Of a stretch of 64,000 bases of DNA, positions 51,114 through 61,485 are shown one piece after another; position 1 is the first letter of the stretch, and the number at the start of each line of letters is the position of its first letter. The stretch covers positions 1-64,000 of the forward strand of contig JANREK010000038.1 of assembly GCA_030726065.1 (NCBI GenBank), given 5' to 3'. The position numbers and the translations under genes are program-made. The DNA comes from Sediminibacterium sp. GTDB lineage: Bacteria > Bacteroidota > Bacteroidia > Chitinophagales > Chitinophagaceae. The notes beneath the pieces are model-generated. The model saw only the letters and a program-made list of their open reading frames with translations, ran no database searches and was not told the DNA's origin.

Positions 51114-52316
51114 TCATTTTTTTGACTTTCTTCTAGCCAATTCCTTTCGGATTAACAATAATTCAAGGCTAGTTTGACCATTTACGCTTGAATTTTCCTG
51201 CGCACGACGCATCAAGTAAGGAATCACATCCTGTATAGGTCCAAAGGGCAAATACTTACTAACATTGTAATTTTCCAAAGCCATATTAAAGCTGATGTGG
51301 TCACTCATTCCAAACAATTGTGAAAAGTGCACTTTAGGGTCATTATTTGACATGCTTAATTCTTGCATTTTGGTCGCAATAATTAAATTACTCTGTTCAT
51401 TATGTGAAGCTAAAATCAAGGAAATGTTTGCTTTGTTTTGAATACAATATAATGCTGCAGCATCAAAATCGATGTCTGTGGCATTTTTGTCATCATGAAT
51501 AGGCGAAGGATAATTCATCGCCAAAGCACGTTCTCTTTCTTTTTCCATATAAGCCCCACGCACTAATTTCACACCTAATAAAAAATTGCCTTCCACTGCT
51601 AGCTGATGAGAAATTTTTAAAAAATGTAAACGATCGTGTCGATATAATTGATAGGTATTATAAACCACTACTTTTTCTTTATTATACACACCCATCAATT
51701 CTATGGCCAATCGATCAATCGGATCCTGAATCCAAGTTTCTTCCGCATCTATTAAAATGCCAATTCCTTTTTCATTGGCAACATCACAAATTGCATACAT
51801 TCTTTCTCTAACTCTATCCCACTCGGCAGTTTGGCTTTCGCTATCATGGATACCACTTCGTAATCGAGGGGCTTCGTTCAAAGTTTCTAATAAATTCATA
51901 CTGGCCAACCCTGTTAATTTTACACTAACAAAGGGCACATTTTTTTCAGTGGCAGCAAATTCAACTGCTTCAATAATTTTTTCAGTTACTGCATCAAAAT
52001 TTTCTTCACCTTCTTTTGCTTCCACCCCATAATCCAAAATAACTTGCACCCCATAAGATCCCAATTGCTTAGTCACCCTTGCCGAATCCTCTAAGGTTTC
52101 TCCGCCAACGAATTGTTTGAAAATGGTACTACGAATTAACCCATTAATAGGCAATCCCGACTTCATTAAAAATGGTGTCACATTGGTTGCAATAGATACA
52201 ATTAATGGGCTTTGAATTACAGTAAATAAAAAATTGGCTTTAAGTAAATCGGCATTTGACTTATAGGCAAATGCATTCTGTGTATTATCTAAAGATAGGT
52301 TCATGCTAACGTTCAT
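51114..52316 (-). CDS. Proline dehydrogenase family protein
   Basis: FVSVKLTGLASMNLLE, GILIDAEETWIQDPIDRLAIELM, GVKLVRGAYMEKERERA. Confidence 0.93.
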   Translation of the reverse strand: MNVSMNLSLDNTQNAFAYKSNADLLKANFLFTVIQSPLIVSIATNVTPFLMKSGLPINGLIRSTIFKQFVGGETLEDSARVTKQLGSYGVQVILDYGVEAKEGEENFDAVTEKIIEAVEFAATEKNVPFVSVKLTGLASMNLLETLNEAPRLRSGIHDSESQTAEWDRVRERMYAICDVANEKGIGILIDAEETWIQDPIDRLAIELMGVYNKEKVVVYNTYQLYRHDRLHFLKISHQLAVEGNFLLGVKLVRGAYMEKERERALAMNYPSPIHDDKNATDIDFDAAALYCIQNKANISLILASHNEQSNLIIATKMQELSMSNNDPKVHFSQLFGMSDHISFNMALENYNVSKYLPFGPIQDVIPYLMRRAQENSSVNGQTSLELLLIRKELARRKSKK

Positions 52317-52367
52317 TCGTACTGCAAATATCGGTTGTTCTGCTTATACGACAAAAGAATAAATAAG

Positions 52368-53087
52368 CTAAATTGCTTGATGATTAAAGGGTTGTAAAAC
52401 CATTTCACTCACCACGCCAGAACTAGGCTGTTGACACAAAAACCAAATGGATTTTGCAGCTTCCTCTGCTTGTATCATTTTTTCTCTTTGTACTCTTAAA
52501 TCAATATTATCCCAGAAAGGTGAATCTACCCCGCCAAGATACACTTGTGTAATTCTTATTTCAGTTCGTTTCAATTCCTCCCTGATAGATTGCATCATTC
52601 CAACCAACGCATATTTACTTGCGCAATAAGCTGCAGCCCCCGACATAGGTATTTTGCCTAAAATTCCAGGAATATTGATAATAAGTCCCTTTTTAACCTC
52701 TACCATTTTGGGCAAAATCGCCTTTACTATTTCAAAAGTGCTCAATACATTCACTTGGTAGGATAATTGCATATCTGATACCTGCAATTGATTCAAAGGT
52801 TTAATAATACCAATCCCCGCAGCATTAATGTATATATCAAATGCCTCATTTTCAATTTTTTTTACAAAGCTTTGAACTGAATCAGAATTGGACAAATCCA
52901 CTTCTAATATTTGCGATGCCGGCAATTGATTAGTTTCTGCAATTAAATTTAATTTAGCTAACTGACGCCCAGCAATCCACACTTGTGCACCACTGTTATA
53001 TATTAACTTAACTAAATGGGCTCCAATACCACCTGTAGCACCTACAATGAGTGCTTTTTTATTTTTTAAACTATCCATATGATTCAT
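52368..53087 (-). CDS. SDR family oxidoreductase
   Basis: KALIVGATGGIGAHLVKLIYNSGAQVWIAGR, YINAAGIGIIKPL, YCASKYALVGMMQSI. Confidence 0.93.
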   Translation of the reverse strand: MNHMDSLKNKKALIVGATGGIGAHLVKLIYNSGAQVWIAGRQLAKLNLIAETNQLPASQILEVDLSNSDSVQSFVKKIENEAFDIYINAAGIGIIKPLNQLQVSDMQLSYQVNVLSTFEIVKAILPKMVEVKKGLIINIPGILGKIPMSGAAAYCASKYALVGMMQSIREELKRTEIRITQVYLGGVDSPFWDNIDLRVQREKMIQAEEAAKSIWFLCQQPSSGVVSEMVLQPFNHQAI

Positions 53088-53168
53088 TCAATTTCTATAA
53101 TAACAAAGCAGCAGTCAAATTGTTTAAATAAACAATGTAAATTTACCTGTAACTTAAAAAATAGTTAA

Positions 53169-54266
53169 TTGAAGATTGTAGCCACACATATTTACCAATT
53201 CAAAATTCCAATGGTCCCTTTTACCATTGCTACAGGGACCATGCATTACGCACAAAATATACTCATCAAAGTAGTGACTGATCAGGGGATTATTGGTTAT
53301 GGCGAGTGCTCGGCTTTTCCTATGATTGTGGGTGAAACACAACAAAGCTGTTATCTGTTAGCGAGGGATTTTGCTGCCTTTTGGAAAGGTAAAAATCCAT
53401 TAGCAATTACAGAACGACTCAGCGAACTTGATTTGATAATAGCTGGGAATTATACCGCCAAAAGCGCATTTGATATGGCCTTGTACGATATTGCAGCAAA
53501 ACATGCCAACCAAACATTGTATGCTTTTTTAGGCGGGCAACAAAAATCCATCGAATCTGATTTAACCATTGGCATTAATACCCCTCAAAAAATGGCAGGA
53601 CAAGCCATTGATTTTGTCGCCAAAGGCGTGCGCATTATTAAAGTAAAGCTTGGTAAACATCCAACAGAGGATGTGGAAAGAATTAAAGCAATAAGAACTG
53701 CCATTGGAGATGAAATTATTTTACGTATTGATGCAAATCAAGGCTGGTCATCCGATGATGCATTAGGCGTATTAAGGAATCTGTCAAAATATAATATTGA
53801 ATTTTGCGAACAACCGATGCATAAGTACGAGGACGACTTTTTACCTGCGCTATGCAAGGCTTCCCCTATAAAAATAATGGCTGATGAATCGGTATTTACA
53901 CACCATGATGCACGTAAACTGATTGCACAAAAAGCATGCGATTCCATTAATATCAAATTTTCAAAAAGTGGCGGCATTCAAGAAGCCATAAAAATTCATG
54001 ACCTTGCCAAACAACACAACATTCCATGCATGATGGGTGGTATGCTCGAAAGCAGATTGGCGTTGAGTGCAAAAATGCACTTTGCAATGGCACATGACAA
54101 TATCAAATATTACGATATGGATACTTGTCTGTTAGGTCATTTGGCTGACCCGGTTATTGGTGGTGTTCAATTTACCGGTATGCATTTAAACATCAATAAC
54201 GCTCATGGAATTGGCGCAGAAGTAGATCCCGCGTATTTAGCAAATTTAGAAAACTGCATTGTTTAA
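53169..54266 (+). CDS. Dipeptide epimerase (L-Ala-D/L-Glu epimerase-like, enolase superfamily)
   Basis: GYGECSAFPMIVGETQ, VRIIKVKLGK, ILRIDANQGWSSDDAL, FCEQPMHKYEDD, IMADESVF, GGMLESRLALSAKMHFAMA. Confidence 0.9.
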   Translation: MKIVATHIYQFKIPMVPFTIATGTMHYAQNILIKVVTDQGIIGYGECSAFPMIVGETQQSCYLLARDFAAFWKGKNPLAITERLSELDLIIAGNYTAKSAFDMALYDIAAKHANQTLYAFLGGQQKSIESDLTIGINTPQKMAGQAIDFVAKGVRIIKVKLGKHPTEDVERIKAIRTAIGDEIILRIDANQGWSSDDALGVLRNLSKYNIEFCEQPMHKYEDDFLPALCKASPIKIMADESVFTHHDARKLIAQKACDSINIKFSKSGGIQEAIKIHDLAKQHNIPCMMGGMLESRLALSAKMHFAMAHDNIKYYDMDTCLLGHLADPVIGGVQFTGMHLNINNAHGIGAEVDPAYLANLENCIV

Positions 54267-54347
54267 AGAGATACAGCTTTAATATCGTTTTTCAATTCAT
54301 CTTATTGTCACACAAGTTTGTATCTTTACTTTACAAAGCACAACACT

Positions 54348-54863
54348 ATGGAAGCGCGTAAAGCAATCGATTCTTTCACCACGATGAATGAATTAGTATT
54401 ACCCAATGACACGAACACTTTTGGTGATTTAATGGGTGGAAAACTGATGTATTGGATGGATATTGCCGCCTATTTATCTGCAGCCAAGCATTGTAATTCA
54501 GCATGTATGACTGCATCGGTAGATAACTTAAGTTTTAAAACACCCATTAAATTAGGTAATGTTATTTGCATTGAAGCGATTGTCACTAGGGCCTTTACTA
54601 CTTCCATGGAAATCCATTTAAAAGTATGGAATCAAAATATGATCAGTCAGTCAAAGGAGCTAAGCAATGAAGCCTTTTTCACTTTTGTTGCTTTAGATGA
54701 AAACAAGCAACCCAAAGAAGTACCAGCAATCATTGCGGAAACAGCAGAACAAATAAAATATTATGATGGCGCATTACGTCGTCGTCAATTACGTTTAATT
54801 TTAGGCGGTAAGATGAAACCAGATGATGCTACTGAATTAAAAGCCTTATTTGTAAAGGACTAG
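54348..54863 (+). CDS. Acyl-CoA thioesterase (hotdog fold)
   Basis: VLPNDTNTFGDLMGGKLMYWMDIAAYLSAAKHCNSACMTASVDNLSFKTPIKLGNVI. ATG at 54348 preferred; ORF-track TTG at 54318 overlaps a TATCTTTA promoter-like element. Confidence 0.9.
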   Translation: MEARKAIDSFTTMNELVLPNDTNTFGDLMGGKLMYWMDIAAYLSAAKHCNSACMTASVDNLSFKTPIKLGNVICIEAIVTRAFTTSMEIHLKVWNQNMISQSKELSNEAFFTFVALDENKQPKEVPAIIAETAEQIKYYDGALRRRQLRLILGGKMKPDDATELKALFVKD

Positions 54864-54887
54864 GATAAATTGCAATTATAAATTAAT

Positions 54888-55655
54888 TTATTTGCTAACC
54901 ACTTGAGCCAAATGATGCTTACCCTTGAACATGTATTCTTTACTTTGCTCAATGCCATCCATGATTTGTTCTAAGATATGTTCCACCGATTGCGTGTAAT
55001 CAATCAGCAAGGGTTCTTTAAAACGAATACTCAACGGTGTTCCCACTTTTTTAAATTTCAACCCCTTCTTATTAAATGCGCGCCAAAAACCATTGATCAC
55101 TACAGGCACCACGATGGGCTGGTTGTTTTTAATAATGTGTGCAGTTCCTTTGCGACCGGGCGCAAAAGGCTTGGTGGTACCTTGCGGAAAAGTGATCACC
55201 CAACTATTAGATAATGCTTTATCAATTTTTTGTGTATCCACTTCATCCCGATTACGTGAAACATCTTGTCCTTCGGCGCGCCAAGTTCGTTTAATAGTTA
55301 ACGCACCGCCCAACTTAAATAATTTGGTCAACCAATTACTATTCATGGTTTCCTCTGCAGCAACAAAAAATAAATTGGTGAACGGATTTAATAAATAATA
55401 AGGCAAGCCGAGCTTGTTAAACTTACGCCATTTCACCGCACAAAAAATATGAACAAACGCAATAACATCTGCAAAATAAGTTTGATGATTACTTACGAAT
55501 AAAACATTTTTATTGGGGAGATTTTCCAAATGCTCAGTACCCTCAATTTTCAACTTATTAAATAATACCAACCCTGGGTAAGTAAATATCCCAACAAGCC
55601 CATATATAAAGGAGCGAAATAAGCGAATATGTTTTAATCTATCCAATAAAGTCAT
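54888..55655 (-). CDS. 1-acyl-sn-glycerol-3-phosphate acyltransferase family protein
   Basis: VLFVSNHQTYFADVIAFVHIF (NHxxxxD variant), WVITFPQGTTKPFAPGRKGTAHI. Confidence 0.9.
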   Translation of the reverse strand: MTLLDRLKHIRLFRSFIYGLVGIFTYPGLVLFNKLKIEGTEHLENLPNKNVLFVSNHQTYFADVIAFVHIFCAVKWRKFNKLGLPYYLLNPFTNLFFVAAEETMNSNWLTKLFKLGGALTIKRTWRAEGQDVSRNRDEVDTQKIDKALSNSWVITFPQGTTKPFAPGRKGTAHIIKNNQPIVVPVVINGFWRAFNKKGLKFKKVGTPLSIRFKEPLLIDYTQSVEHILEQIMDGIEQSKEYMFKGKHHLAQVVSK

Positions 55656-55732
55656 GATCCAACCAATTTTGATATTAACGCAATATACTAATTAATATTT
55701 TATTCGCATATCCGTGTTTAGCCAACAAATTG

Positions 55733-55740
55733 TATCTTTA
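55733..55740 (+). promoter_or_regulatory. -7-like element TATCTTTA, 4 nt before the HAD-gene ATG
   Basis: One mismatch to TAnnTTTG; suggests a leaderless or very short 5' UTR. Confidence 0.35.
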
Positions 55741-55744
55741 AGCA

Positions 55745-56410
55745 ATGAAAAAATCAGCAGTAATTTTTGACATTGATGGTTTATTAATCAATAGCGAGCC
55801 ATTATGGAATAAAGCGGCAAGTGAAATTTTTAGGCAATATGGTATATTATTGACTGAACAACAATATGCATTAACTACTGGATTAAGATCAAAGGAATTT
55901 GTTGCACATTGGTTATACGAGCATAAAATTCCTTCCACTGAATATGATCGTGCTGAGCAACGTATTATTGATTTAGCATTAACGATGATTGACAAGGAGG
56001 CGAATGTGATGCCAGGCGTTGAACATATTTTTCAATTTTTTTTACAAAAAGAATTTAAAATTGGATTAGCCACCTCCTCTCCTGTTGCTTTAATTGAACT
56101 CATCAAAGACAAATTAGGTATTAGACACATTATACAAGCAAGTTGCTCCGCACAACTTTTACCATTAGCAAAACCACATCCCCAAGTTTATTTGGATTGT
56201 GCCGCTGCACTGCATACATCCCCCTTAGCCTGCATCTGCTTCGAGGATTCAGTTTATGGGATGATTGCTGCTAAAGCTGCAAGAATGACCTGCGTGGTGG
56301 TGCCAAGCGCAGACCATATAAAATTGGCCCATTGGGGCGCCGCTGATTTAAAGCTATCTTCCCTCCAAAATTTTGGCGCCTTACACTTCAATATGCTTGA
56401 TCCTGAATAA
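55745..56410 (+). CDS. HAD-superfamily sugar phosphatase / beta-phosphoglucomutase-like (hexitol phosphatase-like)
   Basis: AVIFDIDGLLINSEPLWNKAASEIF, KIGLATSSPVALIELI, KPHPQVYLDCAAALHTSPLACICFEDSVYGMIAAKAARM. Confidence 0.92.
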   Translation: MKKSAVIFDIDGLLINSEPLWNKAASEIFRQYGILLTEQQYALTTGLRSKEFVAHWLYEHKIPSTEYDRAEQRIIDLALTMIDKEANVMPGVEHIFQFFLQKEFKIGLATSSPVALIELIKDKLGIRHIIQASCSAQLLPLAKPHPQVYLDCAAALHTSPLACICFEDSVYGMIAAKAARMTCVVVPSADHIKLAHWGAADLKLSSLQNFGALHFNMLDPE

Positions 56411-56472
56411 GGAAAGGCAGGATCTCAAGGAAATTAAAAAAATTACGTATTCCTGGTTAAAATCAAATTAAA

Positions 56473-57447
56473 TTGCAGTCCAGTATGGAATTAGCCAAAA
56501 AAGTGATTGGAGCCGAACTCGAGTTATTCGAAAAACATTTTAAAGATGCGGTAAAAAGTAGGGTATCCCTGCTGGACCGTATAATGCAATACATTGTCAA
56601 GCGCAAAGGAAAACAAATGCGTCCGATGTTTGTATTGTTATCCGCAAAATTACATGGGGAAATTAATGACAGCTCCTACCGCGCTGCCTCCCTAGTTGAA
56701 TTATTACATACCGCTACTTTGGTGCATGATGACGTCGTAGATGAGGCCTTTGAAAGAAGGGGATTTTTCTCGATCAATGCTTTATGGAAAAATAAGATCG
56801 CTGTTTTAGTAGGTGATTATTTATTATCAAAGGGATTGTTATTGTCATTAGAAAATAAAGACTTTACCATCTTAACCATTTTATCCAATGCAGTAAAAAA
56901 TATGAGCGAAGGCGAATTATTGCAAATGGAGAAAACAAGAAATTTAAATTTTGATGAATCTGTTTACTACGAAATCATCAATGGAAAAACGGCAAGTTTA
57001 CTCGCATCCAGTTGCGCCGCGGGTGCCTCCTCTGTTTCAAGTGACCCAGCAGTGATTGAACAAATGCGCGCATTTGGAGAAAATGTAGGTATGGCTTTTC
57101 AAATAAAAGATGATTTATTTGATTATGGTGAAGCAAAAGTGGGTAAGCCAACAGGCAACGATATCAAAGAAAAAAAATTGAAGCTCCCTTTAATTCATAT
57201 TTTACAAAAAGTAACGCCCGCTTTAAAAAAGCAAATCATCTATATTGTTAAAAACAATAATAACGATAAAGCCAAAGTGAAATTTGTGATTGACAATGTA
57301 GTATCAAATGGGGGTATAGAATATGCTACTGAAAAAATGATTGAATACCGTGATAAGGCATTAATAATACTCCACTCATTTCCAAAATCAAGTTGCAGAG
57401 ATGCGCTTGAAGAATTGGTCCGCTATACAACCGACCGAAAATTTTAA
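56473..57447 (+). CDS. Polyprenyl synthetase family protein
   Basis: KGKQMRPMFVLLSAKLHG, LLHTATLVHDDVVDEAFERRG, MAFQIKDDLFDYGEAKVGKPTGNDIKEKKLKLPLIH. Confidence 0.95.
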   Translation: MQSSMELAKKVIGAELELFEKHFKDAVKSRVSLLDRIMQYIVKRKGKQMRPMFVLLSAKLHGEINDSSYRAASLVELLHTATLVHDDVVDEAFERRGFFSINALWKNKIAVLVGDYLLSKGLLLSLENKDFTILTILSNAVKNMSEGELLQMEKTRNLNFDESVYYEIINGKTASLLASSCAAGASSVSSDPAVIEQMRAFGENVGMAFQIKDDLFDYGEAKVGKPTGNDIKEKKLKLPLIHILQKVTPALKKQIIYIVKNNNNDKAKVKFVIDNVVSNGGIEYATEKMIEYRDKALIILHSFPKSSCRDALEELVRYTTDRKF

Positions 57448-59144
57448 TGGAAAAAAGATGGAACATACTACAGGCAGATGTACTAAAAGTACAAGCGTTA
57501 CAAAGCGTACTTAAAATACATCCCATACTTTGTGAACTCCTTGTTCAAAGAGGCATTGATACCTTTGAAGCAGCGAAACATTATTTCAGACCCAGCATTG
57601 ACCACTTACATGACCCTTGGTTAATGAAGGATATGCGCATAGCCGTAACGCGGATTCAGGAAGCTGTTAATAAGCAACAAAAAATATTAGTATTTGGCGA
57701 CTATGATGTTGACGGAACTACATCGGTGGCTACTTTGTACCAGTTTTTAAAAACATTGTCTCCGCATATAGATTATTATATCCCACATAGATATCGAGAG
57801 GGCTATGGTATTTCTAAAATAGGAATTGACTTTGCTAAAGAAAATAATATTAATTTAATCATTTCAGTGGATTGCGGTATTAAATCCATTGAGCTCATTA
57901 CCTATGCAAAAAACTTAGGCATTGATTTTATTATTTGCGACCACCATTTACCTGATACCATTTTACCGCCTGCGGTTGCCATACTCAATCCAAAACAAGT
58001 GGATTGCAATTATCCCTACCAAGAACTTTGTGGTTGCGGTGTCGTATTTAAATTAATATCGGCCCTTGCAGATACGTATAATTTACCCCCTGAATCCTAT
58101 TTGCAATTTTTGGATTTGGTCGCCACTGCGATTGCTGCTGACATTGTACCATTAACAGATGAAAATAGAACTTTGGCTTTTTTTGGTTTACAAAAAGTAA
58201 ATCAATCCCCCAGCTTTGGCATTTTAGCGCTCCTGGAATTAGCCAAACAAACTACCCCATTAAAAATTAGCAACTTAGTTTTTGCAGTAGTGCCGCGTAT
58301 TAATGCTGCAGGCAGAATGGATGACGCAAAAAAAGCAGTCCAATTATTTATTGAAAAAGATTATTCCAGCGCCCTAGCAATTGCCTCATTATTACAACAG
58401 GATAATTTAGACAGAAGAGAAGCGGATACCAGTATCTCAGAAGAAGCATTACAGCAAATCGAAATGGACCCTACGCATATAACAAAAAAATCCTCGGTGG
58501 TATTTCAAGCACATTGGCATAAAGGCGTTGTGGGTATTGTGGCAAGTAGATTAATTGAAAAACATTATAAGCCAACCATTGTGCTCACACAAAGCGGGGA
58601 TGTAATTGCTGGCAGTGCACGCAGTGTATTGGGATTTAATTTATACGAAGCACTTCATGCATGTCGCGAACACTTAATTGGCTATGGCGGCCACTTCGCA
58701 GCTGCAGGTATGACCATGGCAGTTGATCAACTCGAACCATTTAAAATTGCTTTTGAAAAAGCAGTCGCTGATCGAATCACCATTGAACAATTGACTCCTG
58801 AAATTGCCGTCAACTCGGTTTTGGCATTGGATGATATCAACATGAATTTCTTTCAAATTATCAGTCAAATGGAACCTTATGGACCAGATAATGTTCGGCC
58901 GATATTTTTAGCGAAGGGAGTTAGAGACGCAGGCTATAGCAAATTAGTCAAAGAAGCGCATATTAGTTTTCATGTAATTCAAGGACAAAATACCGTAAAA
59001 GGTATTGGCTATAACATGCCCCAACATATTGACCTCATTAAATCCGGCAAACCCTTTGACCTTGTGTTTCAATTGCAATTAAACGAATGGCAGGGAACTC
59101 AAACTGTCCAAATGCAGGTCATCGATATTAAAGCTTCCGCTTAA
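57447..59144 (+). CDS. recJ: Single-stranded-DNA-specific exonuclease RecJ
   Basis: KILVFGDYDVDGTTSVATLYQFL, FIICDHHLPDTILPPAVAILNPKQ, VVPRINAAGRMDDAKKAVQLF, GYGGHFAAAGMTM. Confidence 0.96.
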   Translation: MEKRWNILQADVLKVQALQSVLKIHPILCELLVQRGIDTFEAAKHYFRPSIDHLHDPWLMKDMRIAVTRIQEAVNKQQKILVFGDYDVDGTTSVATLYQFLKTLSPHIDYYIPHRYREGYGISKIGIDFAKENNINLIISVDCGIKSIELITYAKNLGIDFIICDHHLPDTILPPAVAILNPKQVDCNYPYQELCGCGVVFKLISALADTYNLPPESYLQFLDLVATAIAADIVPLTDENRTLAFFGLQKVNQSPSFGILALLELAKQTTPLKISNLVFAVVPRINAAGRMDDAKKAVQLFIEKDYSSALAIASLLQQDNLDRREADTSISEEALQQIEMDPTHITKKSSVVFQAHWHKGVVGIVASRLIEKHYKPTIVLTQSGDVIAGSARSVLGFNLYEALHACREHLIGYGGHFAAAGMTMAVDQLEPFKIAFEKAVADRITIEQLTPEIAVNSVLALDDINMNFFQIISQMEPYGPDNVRPIFLAKGVRDAGYSKLVKEAHISFHVIQGQNTVKGIGYNMPQHIDLIKSGKPFDLVFQLQLNEWQGTQTVQMQVIDIKASA

Positions 59145-59165
59145 CTACCCCACTTATTTAAACAA

Positions 59166-59199
59166 TAAAGCGAAGTAGTATTTACACCACTTCGCTTTA
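59166..59199. terminator. Bidirectional intrinsic terminator between recJ and htpG
   Basis: 11-bp stem TAAAGCGAAGT / ACTTCGCTTTA with 12-nt loop between convergent genes. Confidence 0.75.
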
Positions 59200-59235
59200 C
59201 GCTATTTCTTAATTTCTACTATTGTATCAAAAAGA

Positions 59236-61110
59236 CTACTTTAACAAGTCAACACTTCTATTGATAAAGTTGGTTAACTCCGCTCCTTTTAATAAGCCTT
59301 GTGAAAGCAATGCCAAGTCCGCTAAATTACGTGCTTGCTTTTGTTGCTTATCTACATCTGGCTCCTTTAATAAGGTTTGATAAATGGGGTGATTGCCATT
59401 TACAGTTAAATGAACTTCATCAGGCATCTGCGCATAAAATGCGGTCATTCCGCCACCGCCCATGCCTGACATATCTTTCATTCGACGCATAAACTCAGGA
59501 CGTGTTGCAACAATTGGTGCCGCATCCTGGCTTAATCCTTTCACCTCCACTGTTAAAGTAATTTCAGGTATTTGGAATTCAAATAATTTTTTAGCTTGTT
59601 CTACTTCCTCTTTTGATAAAATTGAATCCACATTTTCTTGCTTATCAATTAAATTGTCAACTACATCTGCATCCACACGAACAAACTGAACACCTTCCCA
59701 TTTCATCTCTACATTATTAATGAAAGCAGCATCAACCATGGTTTCCAACTTAACCACTTTATATCCTTTTGCAACTGCAGCTTGAATAAAAGCATCTTGT
59801 TGTACTGGATTGGTGGTGTATAATAATACTTGCTTGCCGTCCTTATTTTTTTGCGTCGCTGCTGTAGCTGTTTTATATTCATCCAAAGTATAAAAAGTAC
59901 CTGCATTTGCAGCATCTTCCATGATTAAAAACTTATTCGCTTTATCTAAAAACTTATCGTCTGTAATCATACCATACTTCACAAACAAACCTAAGCTTTC
60001 CCACTTTTCTTCAAAGGACTTACGATCGCTATTAAATATCTCCTCTAATTTATCTGCTACTTTTTTGGTAATGTGTGCATTAATTTTTTTCACATTCGGA
60101 TCCCCTTGCAAATAGCTACGACTTACATTTAATGGAATGTCTGGACTATCAATAACACCATGTAATAACATTAAAAATTCTGGAACAATGTCCTTTACCT
60201 CATCAGTTACAAAAACTTGGTTACAATACAATTGAATTTTATCCTTTTGAATTTCAAAACTTTTTTTGATTTTAGGGAAATACAAAACACCTGTTAAATT
60301 AAAAGGGTAATCCACATTTAAATGAATCCAAAACAAAGGTGTTTCTCCAAATGGATATAACTCCTTATAAAACTTCTCATAATCTTCCTTGGTTAAATCA
60401 GCAGGTTTACGCACCCAAATTGGATTGGTATTATTGATTGATTTTTCGATTTCCAATTCTTCTGCTATATCTTCTTCCTTGGTCGCTTCTTTTTTCTCGG
60501 CATTGGCATTCCTGAAATAAATGGCTACTGGCAAAAATTTACAAAATCTTTCTAAAATTGATTTCACACGATGCGAATCCAAAAATTCAGCACTTTCCTC
60601 ATTAATATGCAAAACAATTTTTGTACCTCTTGCACTATAATCTACTTCATACAATTCATATTCGGTACTGCCATCGCAACTCCAAAACACACCAGGCGTA
60701 TCCGTATGACTTTTACTATAAATTTCTACTTTATCACTCACCATAAAGGAGCTATAAAAACCCAAACCAAAATGACCAATGATACTGGTGTCTTTGTATT
60801 TATTAACAAACTCCTCAGCGCCACTAAATGCCACTTGGTTAATATACTTGTCCACTTCGGCACTTGACATACCAATACCATTATCAATAATGGATAAAGT
60901 TTTTTCCTTGGCATCTAAAACAACATCTACTCTTAAATCCCCAATGGCCCCTTTCACTTCCCCTTTGCCACTTAAGGTTTTTAATTTTTGAGAAGCATCC
61001 ACAGCGTTACTCACTAACTCTCTTAAAAATATCTCGTGATCGCTATAAAGAAACTTCTTAATGATTGGGAAGATGTTCTCTGTCTGAACCCTTATTTGAC
61101 CTTTTTGCAT
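59236..61110 (-). CDS. htpG: Molecular chaperone HtpG (Hsp90)
   Basis: FPIIKKFLYSDHEIFLRELVSNAVDASQKL, LSIIDNGIGMSSAEVDKYINQVAFSGAEEF, IIGHFGLGFYSSFMV, SPDIPLNVSRSYLQGD. Confidence 0.97.
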   Translation of the reverse strand: MQKGQIRVQTENIFPIIKKFLYSDHEIFLRELVSNAVDASQKLKTLSGKGEVKGAIGDLRVDVVLDAKEKTLSIIDNGIGMSSAEVDKYINQVAFSGAEEFVNKYKDTSIIGHFGLGFYSSFMVSDKVEIYSKSHTDTPGVFWSCDGSTEYELYEVDYSARGTKIVLHINEESAEFLDSHRVKSILERFCKFLPVAIYFRNANAEKKEATKEEDIAEELEIEKSINNTNPIWVRKPADLTKEDYEKFYKELYPFGETPLFWIHLNVDYPFNLTGVLYFPKIKKSFEIQKDKIQLYCNQVFVTDEVKDIVPEFLMLLHGVIDSPDIPLNVSRSYLQGDPNVKKINAHITKKVADKLEEIFNSDRKSFEEKWESLGLFVKYGMITDDKFLDKANKFLIMEDAANAGTFYTLDEYKTATAATQKNKDGKQVLLYTTNPVQQDAFIQAAVAKGYKVVKLETMVDAAFINNVEMKWEGVQFVRVDADVVDNLIDKQENVDSILSKEEVEQAKKLFEFQIPEITLTVEVKGLSQDAAPIVATRPEFMRRMKDMSGMGGGGMTAFYAQMPDEVHLTVNGNHPIYQTLLKEPDVDKQQKQARNLADLALLSQGLLKGAELTNFINRSVDLLK

Positions 61111-61355
61111 AATTATTACATTTAGTAACTAAATAGCAAACAGGATACCAAAGCTAAAATACTGCCAAGCTGTCAAGTCACATGCCTAAATAAATAACAA
61201 GTACCCTACTAATTTACAACCTAGCTCAGATGCCCGGATTGACCTAATCTATTGTAAATCAATAATATACAGAAGCTCTACCTTAACCGAGCAGAACGGA
61301 AAATACCAGGGCTACCCCAAAAGAACCTGGAATGGGGATCAATTTAACTTAGGTT

Positions 61356-61369
61356 ATAGTGATCACTAT
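61356..61369. repeat. 14-bp perfect palindrome ATAGTGATCACTAT in the htpG-rpsF intergenic region
   Basis: Read directly; related half-site AGTGATACT follows at about 61375-61383. Confidence 0.6.
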
Positions 61370-61438
61370 CCAGCAGTGATACTTTTTAAGGAAAAAAATG
61401 ACGAAAAACCTTTAAAATAGCCTACCTTCGCCCACCCA

Positions 61439-61485
61439 AATCTGTTTTGGCAGATTCGTTCCGAGCAATCGGAATGTCCACTGGG
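61439..61485 (+). promoter_or_regulatory. Candidate structured mRNA leader upstream of rpsF
   Basis: Hairpin AATCTG-TTTTGG-CAGATT (61439-61456) abutting CGTTCCGA-GCAA-TCGGAATG (61457-61476, GNRA tetraloop, one G-T pair); possible closing pair CCCA 61435-61438 / TGGG 61482-61485. Confidence 0.5.

Noticed and set aside
61275-61292. tRNA D-arm-like sequence on minus strand (GCTCGGTTAAGGTAGAGC)
   Set aside because: No matching acceptor stem, and the downstream GGTCAATCC does not form a proper T-arm with correct spacing; at most a chance match or a degraded remnant.
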